From positions 22,910,041 through 22,974,040 of the forward strand of contig NC_044011.1 of assembly GCF_900496995.4 (NCBI RefSeq): a DNA stretch of 64,000 bases, read 5' to 3'. Origin of the DNA: Aquila chrysaetos chrysaetos. Lineage: Eukaryota; Chordata; Aves; Accipitriformes; Accipitridae. Under the pieces are notes generated by a model. It did no database searches and had not been told where the DNA came from. It saw only the letters and a program-made list of their open reading frames with translations. A program made the position numbers and the translations under genes. Shown here piece after piece: positions 1 to 10,538 of this stretch; position 1 is the stretch's first letter, and the number at the start of each line of letters is the position of its first letter.

Positions 1-3000
1 CATGCAGGGGCAGAGTCCAGGGTGGGGGGACGGGGACTCCCTCCTGTCTTTTCTTCCCTAGCATTTCAGGAAGAAACAGGGTTGCTGTGCTGATGCCCTG
101 AAAAATCAACTGTAGATTTTCTTCTGCAAAAGATTTTTGAGTGCTGAAGCTGAATTCCATAGTTCTTCACCCTTGCTGTCCATCCCAGCCAGTTTTTCTA
201 AGTTACAGCATGGTTTTGCATCTCTTTCATCAATGATAAGATCAAGGGGAAAATGACCCACAATCATGACATTTCTCACCCACAAGACAGCTGTACCCAA
301 ACAGGAAAGCAGGGTAGTAAGCCAGAAATGACTGTGTCCCAAGCAGGTTTTGTTTACTTAAAAATGAATGAACTGACTAACCCGTGAATGTTCATATACC
401 ACAGGCACAAATGCTTTGTTGGAGTGTAATAGTGATCAGTCCAGCAACATCTACTGATACCTGGAAGCAGAGGTTAATCAAGAACAGAAAGCCAATCGGT
501 GTGCAGACATATTTAACATTACCTCAGGGTATGGGGGGAGCAATGCAGATGGTTATAAGATAGCGTTATCAAAGGGAAGCACAGCAGTTATAATAAACAG
601 ACAGCAAAGTTACTGCAGCACAAGAGCTACAGTTAGAAGAGTACGTGCAAATTACACGCTTGGCCTTACCCTCTGAAATTAAAGCAGTAACCTGAGGAAT
701 TTATAATTACCTAGCTAGGAATTAAAGGAACTTTTTGATTCTTACTGGAAAATAACAAAACAAAACCCAAATCCCATTTAATGTAATGAAGGGCCAGGCT
801 GCCTGCTGACACAATGAAAATACATGGCAGAGCACTAAGAGATGGAGAGATGGCTAGGGTGGGTCTGCGCAGGATCTGTGTTCCCTGGCTTTCCATCAGT
901 GCCAGTGGGGTTTTGTTCATGAAATTTTAATATTACTCACACAATACATTCATCGGGCTTATGCTGTACAAAGTATACAATGCCTCCCACCATCACAGGA
1001 ATTTAGATGTGTGAAAATGTGCGGTACATTAGCTTCCTTCCGCCTTTGTTTTTAGTTCAATTTACAAAATATTTGGTTTGGGTTTGCCTTTCACACTTGG
1101 GTCGGAGGAGCCATATTTGTCAAATGATCATGATCCCACATGGCCCTGACACTTTTGGGGTAAACTTGGTATTTTCTGAGGTTTTCCAGCTCTGCTTGCA
1201 ACATAACCTTGTCCCAAAGCCACCATTTGTTTCATCCCATAGGGTCTTGTTGGGTAACTGTTTTAGATCCCATGCCAGTCTTCTAGATGGGCAGTTAGAT
1301 CAGATGTATCCTAGCTAATAGGGGAAATGCACCTATTGAGCAGCTACTGGATCTAAAGAAACCTCAGGCGTTAAAATAGATCAACAGGGTAACATAGAAC
1401 TTTTTATACCAGACAACTGGATGAGACAGAGAAAGTGACTGTGACAGTTCACCAAAGATCATGATGGCATGAAAATGGGATAATCACCTTTTGCAGGAAG
1501 ACAAACCATGATTTAATTATGCAGCAATTCCCAACACATGCCATTAAATATCTATCCTACAAAACCATGTGATCCACACACTATACACTTTAGCAAAATA
1601 CTCCTCTAAAGACAATTTGGGGAATTTTAAACACTATTTACCTGTAAAGGCAAACTTTTTGTATGTCAGACAGCACTCAGATGGAGAAGAAATATGTCGT
1701 TAAAGATAGCTTAAATTTTTCAGATACAGATGCTGTAGTTTTAAGATTTATCATGGATAAAAGTTGATACCTTGTTCTACTGAAAAAGGGAGATTCCATG
1801 CTGTGGATTCATATCTATGCAATGCACTCGACTCGTCGTGATTTTCTGACCTATGCTTATTAACCAAGGGTTGACAGAGCTTGATTTCACCTTCCAAATA
1901 TCTAAATAGATCAAAGAATCCCCAGTGATTTAAAGAACATATATATGACCTTCCAGGAAAATACTTTCCTTCCCTCCCAGACTGAGACATTTCTCACCTC
2001 AGATTAAATCGAAGTCAACAGAAGAAAGCACCATGTTAGTAGAGACAGTTGACCCCACTCCTATCAAAACAGATGTATTTGCACAGGTTACATAAAGAAG
2101 TAATCTGTCCCCCCACTCCGTCCCACTAATTTTCTGTACGCACACTGCATGTTCTCTTAGGAGAAAGAAAAACTACAACACAGAAATCTCAGTGTCTGGA
2201 CTCATGTGGAGCAGGGTACTGATGAGATGAGCTGGAAAGGGCTCCCAGGCACCTTTCCCATAGCTCTCCTGCACGTGAAGTGGGCGAAGAGTGGTGTTTC
2301 CCAGCTCAGCCTGCTTGCAGATCTTCCCTGGCACAGATCATTTATCCATAATGCCCATAAAATACACACACAGAACAAATATTTTGCCTTTGGAAGGACT
2401 GTATTTTCCCAAATATGTGCTTGAAAATAAGTAAAGGGGCACAAGCCTACTACTTGGCCCCATCCAATCTCATCAACAGTACACTGCTACACTACAACTA
2501 CGCTTGGTCTCCTTCTCAGGAACCAAGCATAAACATTTCCAGCAAATGTTCTTAAAGATAAGTTTGCTTGCCAAGTAGTTCTGCTTTTGACCTGAGTAAC
2601 AGTTGTGAGAAATCATCTTGTTTATGTGGGGAAACTAGAGAATAGACTTTCCAATCACTTGTCACACACCAGCCACACACTCATTAGCCATGGTGTTTGT
2701 TGCAGACAGAAGGAGAAATTTCTCTGGAAGCCATCATTAAAATATTTTATTCCCCTGGGCTGCACACTGCCATGTATTTTGCAGACATCTCATAAAAATA
2801 ACTGGAATATACATTTTAAGAAGCTTTTTTTTAAAAAAAGACATGCCTAAGAACTGCCAACAACATCATTAGAAGTGACACTTAAAAGGATTGTGAGTAC
2901 AACTACTGCAACATGCTTTATCTGGAAATGTTAAAGCAAAACATATGCTGAAGTCAGAGGGAATTTTGTCTGGAGGAAGACCATGAAGGAAAACCAAGAA

Positions 3001-4229
3001 GAGATTTCAGGGTTTAACTCAGCAGGCAGTTCTGAGCAGGCAAGTCTTAGGTACAGCAGTTACAACAAAACCCCATAGTGATAGAAGGATGTTTCTCAGC
3101 AGAATAGTGCCTGTGAGGCACAAGAGATACCGAGTTAACTGCCGAGTTTGCTGCTGCTAATGCAGAAAGACAATGTGTCTCCCTTTGCATTGCATCAGAA
3201 TCTGCTTTTCATTCAGGGGTCTTCTTTAGTTACAGCCCTCTGCTATTTCTATACGACTGTGGGTGTTTGTCATTGGATGTATGAACAAGGATACCAGTTG
3301 ACCCAGTAAGAACAAACCAAAGAAACATTAGACATTGTTCGAGCTGCTGTACTTGGAGAAGCAAGAAATATATGGGCTTGAGTGCTTCCCTAGCAACTTC
3401 CCAGGTGTCCAAGCTCCACACCCAGCTTGTACAGCCTCTCGGATTAAAAGTAAATAATCACTTCGGTTGCTCTGATCTGAGGACCACAGGCTGAGGAGAG
3501 CACAGCCTGGATTGTAAAGAACAGTGGTGATGGTGGACTCCATCAAGATATTTGACTTGGCACTGTCATTTTGAATCAGAAACTGGAACCATACAAAACT
3601 GACGGTTGCACATTTAAAGAATTAAAGCTGTGCAGGACACAGACCTCAAATTATTAATAGGAGACACTGCCCACACTGCTGTGTTTCTGGTGGAGAGCCT
3701 TAAACTCAGTTTTTGTCCCTCTGTTACTTAATGTTTTTTCTCAGTTGCCTGCAAGAAGATAATAACAGATTATTTGTGGGTGATAAAGGTGACAGTTGAT
3801 TAATAAATGGGATATGTCACTGGCTGAATGCAATTCGGATGGCTTGGCCTGCTGACTGAGAGTGAATGTGCTGTCTGGGGTTCCTCTATGCTAACTTTAG
3901 ACTTCTGCATCTGAGCAAGCCACACAGATTCCTTTTATAGGCAGTGGAGAGAAATAGGCATCTGACCTACTTCAGACATCTAGAAGTGCCTATTTTTCAC
4001 AAGTGGTTACAGAAGAAATCTAGAGATGCTGTAGATCTCTCACAGTTAGGTAAGTTGAACCCATCCTATGTGTTTTAATACAGACAAACATAAAGTGATT
4101 TGCATTCCTAGCTAGGATGCAAGAAGGCAGGCCATATTTAAAGGAAAGGCAATGCCTTGGAAAGAACCCAGTCAGAAAAGAAGTTGGTTGTCCTGGAGGA
4201 TAACCAGCAGAAGATGAGCTCCTGTACAT

Positions 4230-4812
4230 AGCTGTGACAATCCTTAAATGAGTAGAGGGGGAAATGTCTACCAGGAGCAGGACAATTATATCAAGTTCCT
4301 ATCTGGCACTGTGCAACCACTGCAGGAGCACCAGGTCCGGCTCACAATTTGTTGAAGAAGTTGATAATCTGGATAGAGTTCAGAAAACAGGGCTTTGAAT
4401 ACTTAAGGGACTGGTAAACTTGTAAAGCCTCACAGGCTAAGTAGCTTATCAAGGAGAGGTCTGTGGGATGACTCGATGACAGGCAATAATTTTGTACTTA
4501 CTGAACATAACTAAGTGCAGGCAAATGGAGAATGGGATCTGATGGCTGGAAGCTGAAGTTGCAGAAACTAAGTCTAGAAATAATTTACAGATAATTTACA
4601 GTGAAAGCAATTAACCATCGGGACAACTTATGACTTAAAGTAATTGGCTTTCAACCACTAGCAATTTTTAAATCAAAGCTGAATATTTTAAATGGCCTAG
4701 TTCAAATAAAATGTCATTTAAACGTGTCTGAAGGATTATGCTGTGCTGTTCATGAGTGTCAGACTGGTTGACCACAACAGTCTCTTTTGGCATCATAATA
4801 TATAAATTAAAG
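4230..4812 (+). mobile_element. Ancient CR1/L3-like LINE 3' remnant
   Basis: The plus strand follows, with many substitutions, the 3' portion of the CR1/L3-type LINEs of sauropsids. Recognisable pieces in the correct order are: the part around ATCTGGCACTGTG; CTCACAATTTGTTGAAGA and GAGTTCAGAAAACA (4340-4395); TTATCAAGGAGAGGTCTGTG (4446); GATGGCTGGAAGCTGAAGTT (4540); CTAGCAATTTTTAAATCAA (4658); and a decayed 'tcagactggttgaccacaac' stretch before 4785. The order and spacing of the blocks are preserved, which supports one insertion. The family was assigned from memory of the consensus, not by a search. Divergence indicates an old insertion with no coding capacity. Confidence 0.6.
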
Positions 4813-5006
4813 CAAAATCTTAGGTTCAGTCTACATGGCTCAATGACGTAAAACCCAAAGATATCCAAGAAAGCAGGAATATCAGCACTGAGCAGTAGTT
4901 TGGGCAGAGCACTATGATCAAATTAGCAGTGTATCTTCTGATACCCAAGCTCATTCATTAAGCACAACACTGTGTTGTTACCAGCCCTGATTTCCAGCCA
5001 GGAATC

Positions 5007-5033
5007 ATTACTAGATTTTCCAGATCTAGTAAT
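5007..5033. repeat. Perfect inverted repeat, 10-bp stem
   Basis: The arms ATTACTAGAT (5007-5016) and ATCTAGTAAT (5024-5033) are exact reverse complements separated by a 7-nt loop (TTTCCAG). It lies in SLC2A12 intron 1 with no gene nearby, so its role is unknown and it may be chance. Confidence 0.8.
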
Positions 5034-5949
5034 ATACAGGAACCAGGCTAGTAAAACATATAAAGGGGAGGGAGAAATTAGGTTTTGCAATGATAAAATG
5101 TATATTACATGCATGCATTGGAGGATGGAGCACATGTAGCACCAGGCAGCTTAACCGGAGTCAGTAGTACTCCCAGTGAAGTGCTGTTCAGTGTGTCAAA
5201 GAAATACAGCAGGACCTTGCCCTAACCCATGCACTAACCTCTGTTTAAAATAAGTGCAATGATCTCAGATACTGCAGACATAAAGGAAGAAAAATCGTTA
5301 GACATAATACAGACATGGACAACAACAATATAAAAAAAAAAAAAAAGTTACATCACCAGAGCATTTTGCAAATTTGTATCTGACATTTTCCTCAAGCTGT
5401 CCCACCTCCATCACAATATATCTACCATCTACCCCTACCTTCCGAAAGACTTCTCACAGTACTCCTATTTCCCCTGTGCCCTTACGGCCCATCATAACAA
5501 ACCCATGTGTTTTTCGCCAGTCTCTCCTCTATCTCTGGTTTGCCAGCCACCCAAGCCCAGCAGCAGAGTGGGCTGAGGTGCGCCAAGTGCACTCAATAGC
5601 TCGGGGCTGCTGCTGCTTGGCTTTTGCTTGGCTTAAAGGGAGCGAGCCGAGAGCCAGGTAGTAGACCTAATAGACTTAATGGGCTTACACGTCTCCCCTG
5701 GCCCTGGAGGCACAGCTTATATTCACACAGTTGTACTCTGCTACCCTCCAAAATAACCCAGCCTCCTGTGGCGTATAGCCACAGGGTGTAATGCTGGGAA
5801 ATGTTCGGAGAGGTGAGGTGGCTTGGGGCACAACCATGCCAGCGACCATGCCAGCAATTTAGTGGGATACATGGCCACATGCCAGGGACTGGGCCTGCAC
5901 TCTGGCACTGTTTATTTTAGTAGTGCAGAAGTACTGCTAGGGCTGCCCT

Positions 5950-6045
5950 CCTCCTCTCTTTTCACAATCTGCTTAAGAAATGTAATATCCTCTGTCAAAT
6001 GGGACTGATCCTTGCCAATGTTCTCAAAAGTTATTGGCAAGGAAC
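5950..6045 (+). mobile_element. Possible MIR/CORE-SINE-like remnant
   Basis: The block CCTCTGTCAAATGGGACTGA (about 5990-6010), preceded by a pyrimidine-rich stretch, resembles the 'cctcatctgtaaaatggggata' segment of MIR-type SINEs. Only about 20-60 bases can be aligned by eye, so the call is weak. Confidence 0.3.
6010..6042. repeat. Perfect inverted repeat, 10-bp stem
   Basis: CCTTGCCAAT (6010-6019) and ATTGGCAAGG (6033-6042) are exact reverse complements around a 13-nt loop. It sits about 100 bp from the 20-bp palindrome at 6142. Each arm contains GCCAAT/ATTGGC, the form bound by CCAAT-box (NF-Y) or NF1 half-site factors. No function can be read from the sequence alone. Confidence 0.8.
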
Positions 6046-6141
6046 TCCAAGCAGCCAGTATGATCAAAGAGCCTTAATGCCTTAGAAAAATAAGCTAAAA
6101 ATAAACAAAGTCTATGTATCATTTTCAATTAGACCATATAC

Positions 6142-6161
6142 TACTTTCCAGCTGGAAAGTA
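6142..6161. repeat. 20-bp perfect palindrome with central CAGCTG E-box
   Basis: TACTTTCCAG followed directly by CTGGAAAGTA forms an uninterrupted 20-bp palindrome centred on CAGCTG. CAGCTG is a bHLH E-box, and the flanks give TTCC/GGAA half-sites. Whether it is bound by anything is not shown. Confidence 0.8.
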
Positions 6162-7290
6162 CTTGTTCCAGGAGAATTAACTGAAATACGGACTCTGTTA
6201 TGCTGCAAAAGCTACCTCTCCTCAGACACGTCCTATCTCTCCAACTAACCGGAAAATCAGAAGTCAATTTACTCTTTCCCTAGTTGTGTGGCAGCCAACA
6301 TCATGATGAGAGGAAAATCATGCTGGGAGAAAGAACACGACCAACAATAACAAACTGATATATTCCTCAAGGTTTAGGGTGCAAAAGGCTTCACAGTTAG
6401 TAGAATGCGATCAGTCGACTCTATCTTGCAACAATAAACAATGAATTGCAGTTGTATAAAATGAGTTTGTTTTAAAGTGGACATTCAAAGACATATAATC
6501 TCCATTTGGTTTATGTTTTCACCAGCTGTTTTTTATTCCTGACATTGTGGCTGTCATAAACTATGTGAAATATTTGATCCTGATATTCGGAAGAATCTGA
6601 GATTAGTGATGAGCAAAGCCCAGAAAGTTCATGAATTTGTACCTCAAAGACTGGTTTCCTTAGAATATCCCAGCTATCTGGATCAGCCTGGTCCTCAGGG
6701 GAAAAGTTTCCATTTGGCAAAAAAACCCTCACGTGTACCAGCAGCCTTCATGGCATCCTCAGGTGAAGCAAAGGAATTAGTAAGCGGCAAGGGAAAGCTT
6801 AACTTGTTACTTATTCAAGTCAAGGTTGAAGCAATTTGGTTGGGAAATTACTGCTTTCCTTGCCCGTGGTACACTAGTTAGGTGGACAAGACTTTAGTAC
6901 AGGAAAAACATTGAGAACGTCTCAAGGCAAAAATTGCTTTCTTAACAAAAGGTTGTATTGTCAGCGTTGCCTTTTGCAATGATATTCTGAGGCAGAAGGT
7001 TTAATTATTTAGGACCTGATCAAAACCTTTTTGATTTCTGTTCAGGAAGATAAGGAACCCAAAAGCATTAAAATTAAAGAGGGTTTTATATGAATTAAAA
7101 CAGTTTTTTTTTCTTTTCAAAAATAGCCTTTTATGTCACCACTGCTGCTGGGTTTGTATGCACCTAACTGCTTTTCCTAAAAGTTACAAAAAGATTTTTT
7201 GGACTGGTATATCAAAGAAAGTTATTATTAGTTGTCAGAATGTCGCAGAAGTCACACTTTCAAGTTTTTGTGTTTTTTCTCTTATTTCAG

Positions 7291-8613
7291 GCTGTGGAAC
7301 ATTTACTTTTTTATCTTCTGCCGTTGCTGCCATAAGTGGACTTCTGATGGGTTATGAGTTGGGCCTTATCTCCGGAGCTCTTCTTCAGATGAGCAGCATA
7401 TTAGCACTCTCTTGCAAAGAGCAGGAAATCGTTGTAAGTTCCCTACTTTTTGGGGCCTTATTTGCATCCCTTATTGGTGGATTCCTGATAGACCGATTTG
7501 GAAGGAGACTTGCTATTATTATTGCATCTTCTTTACTTGTGTTGGGGAGTCTGATTTTACTGCCTTATGAATCGTATGGGATATTTATTGTGGGACGGAT
7601 TGCCATAGGTATTTCCATATCATTATCATCAATTGCAACATGTGTGTATATTGCTGAGATCGCCCCACAGCACAGAAGAGGCCTCCTCGTATCATTAAAT
7701 GAACTCATGATTGTGATAGGCATTCTTTTTGCCTATATTTCAAATTATGCCTTTGCCCGCGTATCTCATGGCTGGAAGTACATGTTTGGCCTCGTGATTC
7801 CATTAGGTGCTTTGCAGGCTATTGCCATGTATTTCCTTCCTCCAAGTCCTCGGTTTCTTGTCATGAAAAATAACGATGAAGCTGCAAGAAAAGTACTGGA
7901 GAGGCTACGGGAAACATCAGATGCTACTAAAGAACTTACTGTGATAAAGTCTTCCCTGAAAGATGAACATCAGTATAGTTTCTTGGACCTGTTTCGTTCA
8001 AGAAACAACATGAGGGCCCGAATGTTGGTAGGACTCACTTTAGTCTTTTTTGTGCAAACAACTGGGCAACCCAACATTTTATTTTATGCATCAACTGTTT
8101 TGAAGTCAGTTGGGTTCCAGAGCAACGAAGCTGCCAGCTTGGCTTCTACTGGAGTTGGAGTGGTTAAAGTGGTCAGCACAGTCCCAGCCACAGTTTTTGT
8201 GGATCAAGTTGGAAGTAAAACTTTTCTGTGTATTGGCTCTTCTGTTATGGCAGTATCGTTGGTCACTATGGGCTTAGTGAACCGTAACATATATGTGAAT
8301 TTCACCAATGTTTGTAGAAGCCAATCTCCAGAGGATTTCTTTCTCCAGAGACCGGGAAATCTCACTGGTGTCACCAATGGGAGTCTCAAGGACCTCTTTG
8401 CTAGCATGGCTTCACCAGAAAGATTGTCATTTGATGCGCAGAGAAGCCCAGATGTTGCCAGGATGGGAGAACTGAACAGGACTGCCCTGGCAGGAGGCAA
8501 AAGCACAACAGGGTCTCACATGGAAAGTGGGGAGGTTCCCATTGTCCTGAAATGGCTCTCACTGGCCAGCCTGCTTGTTTATGTTGCTGCATTTTCCATA
8601 GGTCTTGGACCAA
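7291..8613 (+). CDS. SLC2A12: SLC2A12 coding exon 2 (GLUT12 hexose transporter, TM1 to TM10)
   Basis: This large exon encodes about 440 residues of GLUT12, a class III facilitative hexose transporter of the major facilitator superfamily found at the plasma membrane and in endomembranes. Visible family marks are: DRFGRR after the second membrane segment (7491-7508); GRIAIG; an [10 protein letters not shown] segment; PPSPRFLV before the central cytoplasmic loop; [13 protein letters not shown] in TM7; and DQVGSKTF. An extended extracellular loop between TM9 and TM10 carries four N-glycosylation sequons (NFT near 8297, NLT 8359, NGS 8377, NRT 8474), as in mammalian GLUT12. The exon starts after TTATTTCAG in phase 1 and ends GGACCA-A before GTAAGT. 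The next exon supplies TG, completing Met. An in-frame ATG at 7158 lies in the intron and is not the start. The frame is intact and conservation with human GLUT12 is high. Confidence 0.97.
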
Positions 8614-10483
8614 GTAAGTGTTTAATTTTTCTAATTCTTTGTAATGGTTTACTTACAAGTAGATTAAGTGCTGGGATGACATGCCAAGCTTGGCATCAGG
8701 CAGTTCCCAAGGTGGGTAAAGCAGTGTTTTCTGCTAATATGCACTGGTATTGTCACAGACCCTCCTGGTGGGCCTGGGGTGTGCTTTTTAGGAGGAGGTC
8801 CTGCCCATTAAGGTCAATGGCCTAATCTCTCTTCAATTCAGTGGAATTAACTGCTCCTCTTCAGTGGAGTTAAGAACTGCTGTGAGCTTTTGTACAGCAA
8901 AATTATGGGACCCCTGACTATCTTTCCTCTTCCTAGTGTATTGTGTCCTTACATTGGGAAGTTAAGATGTAGGCATTTGCTGCTGCTGACTCATAAACCC
9001 AAGATAATCATAAGCCCGAGACCTCTGTATGGTATGACACCATCAAATCCATGAAATGCCACATGCCTGAGTCCTGCAGAGGGTGTGGCCCCCTGACTAT
9101 ATAATAGTCTTCAGATATCAGAAAGACATTCAAGGTGTCATAGTTCATGAGCAAACTGTAGTATCATCACCACTACCTGTGCTGAACAGCACCAGTGGAA
9201 GAACACACAAGCATGTCACTGTACAATCGAGGTACTGCTGCAGCTGCCATCACACTTGCATGGTTCCTGCTCTCTCCAGAGGAGAACATGTTTGCCGTTC
9301 CCAGGGACTAGCAATTAAATCTCTCCATTTTGTTTTCTTTTGTTTTGCTTCAATAGCACTTGCGTATTATTGTACTTTGAAGGGATTGATTTTTTTTAGC
9401 CACACTGCAAAACCCACATGCACAGAGTCCATTATTTATTAACGGACTTTATGTGCTTTTGTGCCCTGGCTCAAACTTGCCTTGCAAACACACTGTACTA
9501 CTGCTGCACTATTATGATAAAAAGCTTGCCACAAGAATACAACCCAACAATTGCACTAACAGCAACTCCCCTGCAGTATTTATTTAATTTAAACATTACT
9601 CACTGGTTGAGCAGCGTGAGATAAGCATTCATTGCCAGGGCAGCAAGCTTGACTGTGTTATTACAGCGTTATTCCCTCCCTTGCAGATCATCTTGGGGCT
9701 GGATTCTGCTGTCAATGACATAGGTTCAAAACCAGGGGTGCAGCCCTGAAAAGAAAATGTAATTTGAGCTTTACTTGGGTGTTTCAAACCCACATTTAAT
9801 GACCCTCAAGGCAGGGGCACGTGTTTAGGCTTGGCCTCCTGTTGAAAGCTTCTTTCCTGTTGACCTGGTTGTAAATGGGTTCCTGGTCATCTAATTTGGC
9901 CTAATGTGAAGTTAATGATAATGACGTCTACTTCCTTGAGGGCTACAGAAACTGAGGTGTGTTTGCCAGGCTAATCAGAGAAGTCTTTGAGGCCTGTGCT
10001 TGTTTTCTGACCTCTTTTTTGACAAGAGCACAAATGCTCTCAAACAGCAAATGGGAAAGAACAGCTACCGTCTCAGCTCCAACATGTTGAAATCATGCAT
10101 GATAAAGACATGGTAAGGCAATTTAAACTGGCGGGTGTGTTTGTGTAGCAAGCGAAGGCCAGGTCTAGGAGAGATACAGGTATTTCAAACTGCAGTTAAT
10201 ACTTTCAAGACATTTCCATGCCTTTAAAAGTACACTATTCAGTTAAAATTGACAATGTATAGAAAATGCAAGAGTCAGAGAGAATCAAGAGGTTGTTGGA
10301 ATCTGCAAAAGATCTATTGTGGTTAAATAGTCTGGGTTGGGACATGAGGCTATGATTTGTGTCTTATATGCAGCCTTCAACGTCTGCTGCTTAGAGTCCT
10401 AATCCTTGAATGCGTTTTAAAATCCTAGCTTTCTTATCCTCAATGTGCCTTTCTGAGTGTAAAGAAAAAACCTGTTTATAACC

Positions 10484-10507
10484 TGAATAACATGTTTATG
10501 TTATTCA
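10484..10507. repeat. Perfect inverted repeat, 10-bp stem, 4-nt loop
   Basis: TGAATAACAT (10484-10493) and ATGTTATTCA (10498-10507) pair exactly around the tetraloop GTTT. A second hairpin begins nine bases downstream. Confidence 0.85.
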
Positions 10508-10515
10508 TCTCTAAA

Positions 10516-10538
10516 TCTGGTCTGTGGTCCAGACCAGA
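10516..10538. repeat. Perfect inverted repeat, 9-bp stem, 5-nt loop
   Basis: TCTGGTCTG (10516-10524) and CAGACCAGA (10530-10538) pair exactly around TGGTC. With the hairpin at 10484-10507 it forms a closely spaced pair in SLC2A12 intron 2. Confidence 0.8.

Larger units (their letters stand above)
1..7290 (+). other. SLC2A12: SLC2A12 intron 1 (3' part)
   Basis: The window opens inside the first intron of SLC2A12. The next exon begins at 7291 in a phase (one base of a glycine codon already used) that requires an upstream coding exon. In mammals that exon encodes about 35 residues and sits in a CpG island far upstream. No CpG-rich segment or matching coding sequence is visible here, so exon 1 is probably outside the window. 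The intron ends in a long pyrimidine tract and TTTCAG. Contents I recognise are an old LINE remnant (4230-4812), two perfect inverted repeats (5007-5033, 6010-6042), a 20-bp palindrome (6142-6161) and an A-run near 5331-5346. I see nothing else I can name. Confidence 0.85.

Noticed and set aside
7158-7290. In-frame ATG and 44 codons upstream of SLC2A12 exon 2
   Set aside because: It precedes a textbook acceptor (CTCTTATTTCAG), matches nothing in GLUT12, and the exon phase requires an upstream exon.
8204-8613. Minus-strand open frames opposite SLC2A12 exon 2
   Set aside because: Antisense of a conserved coding exon, with no homology.
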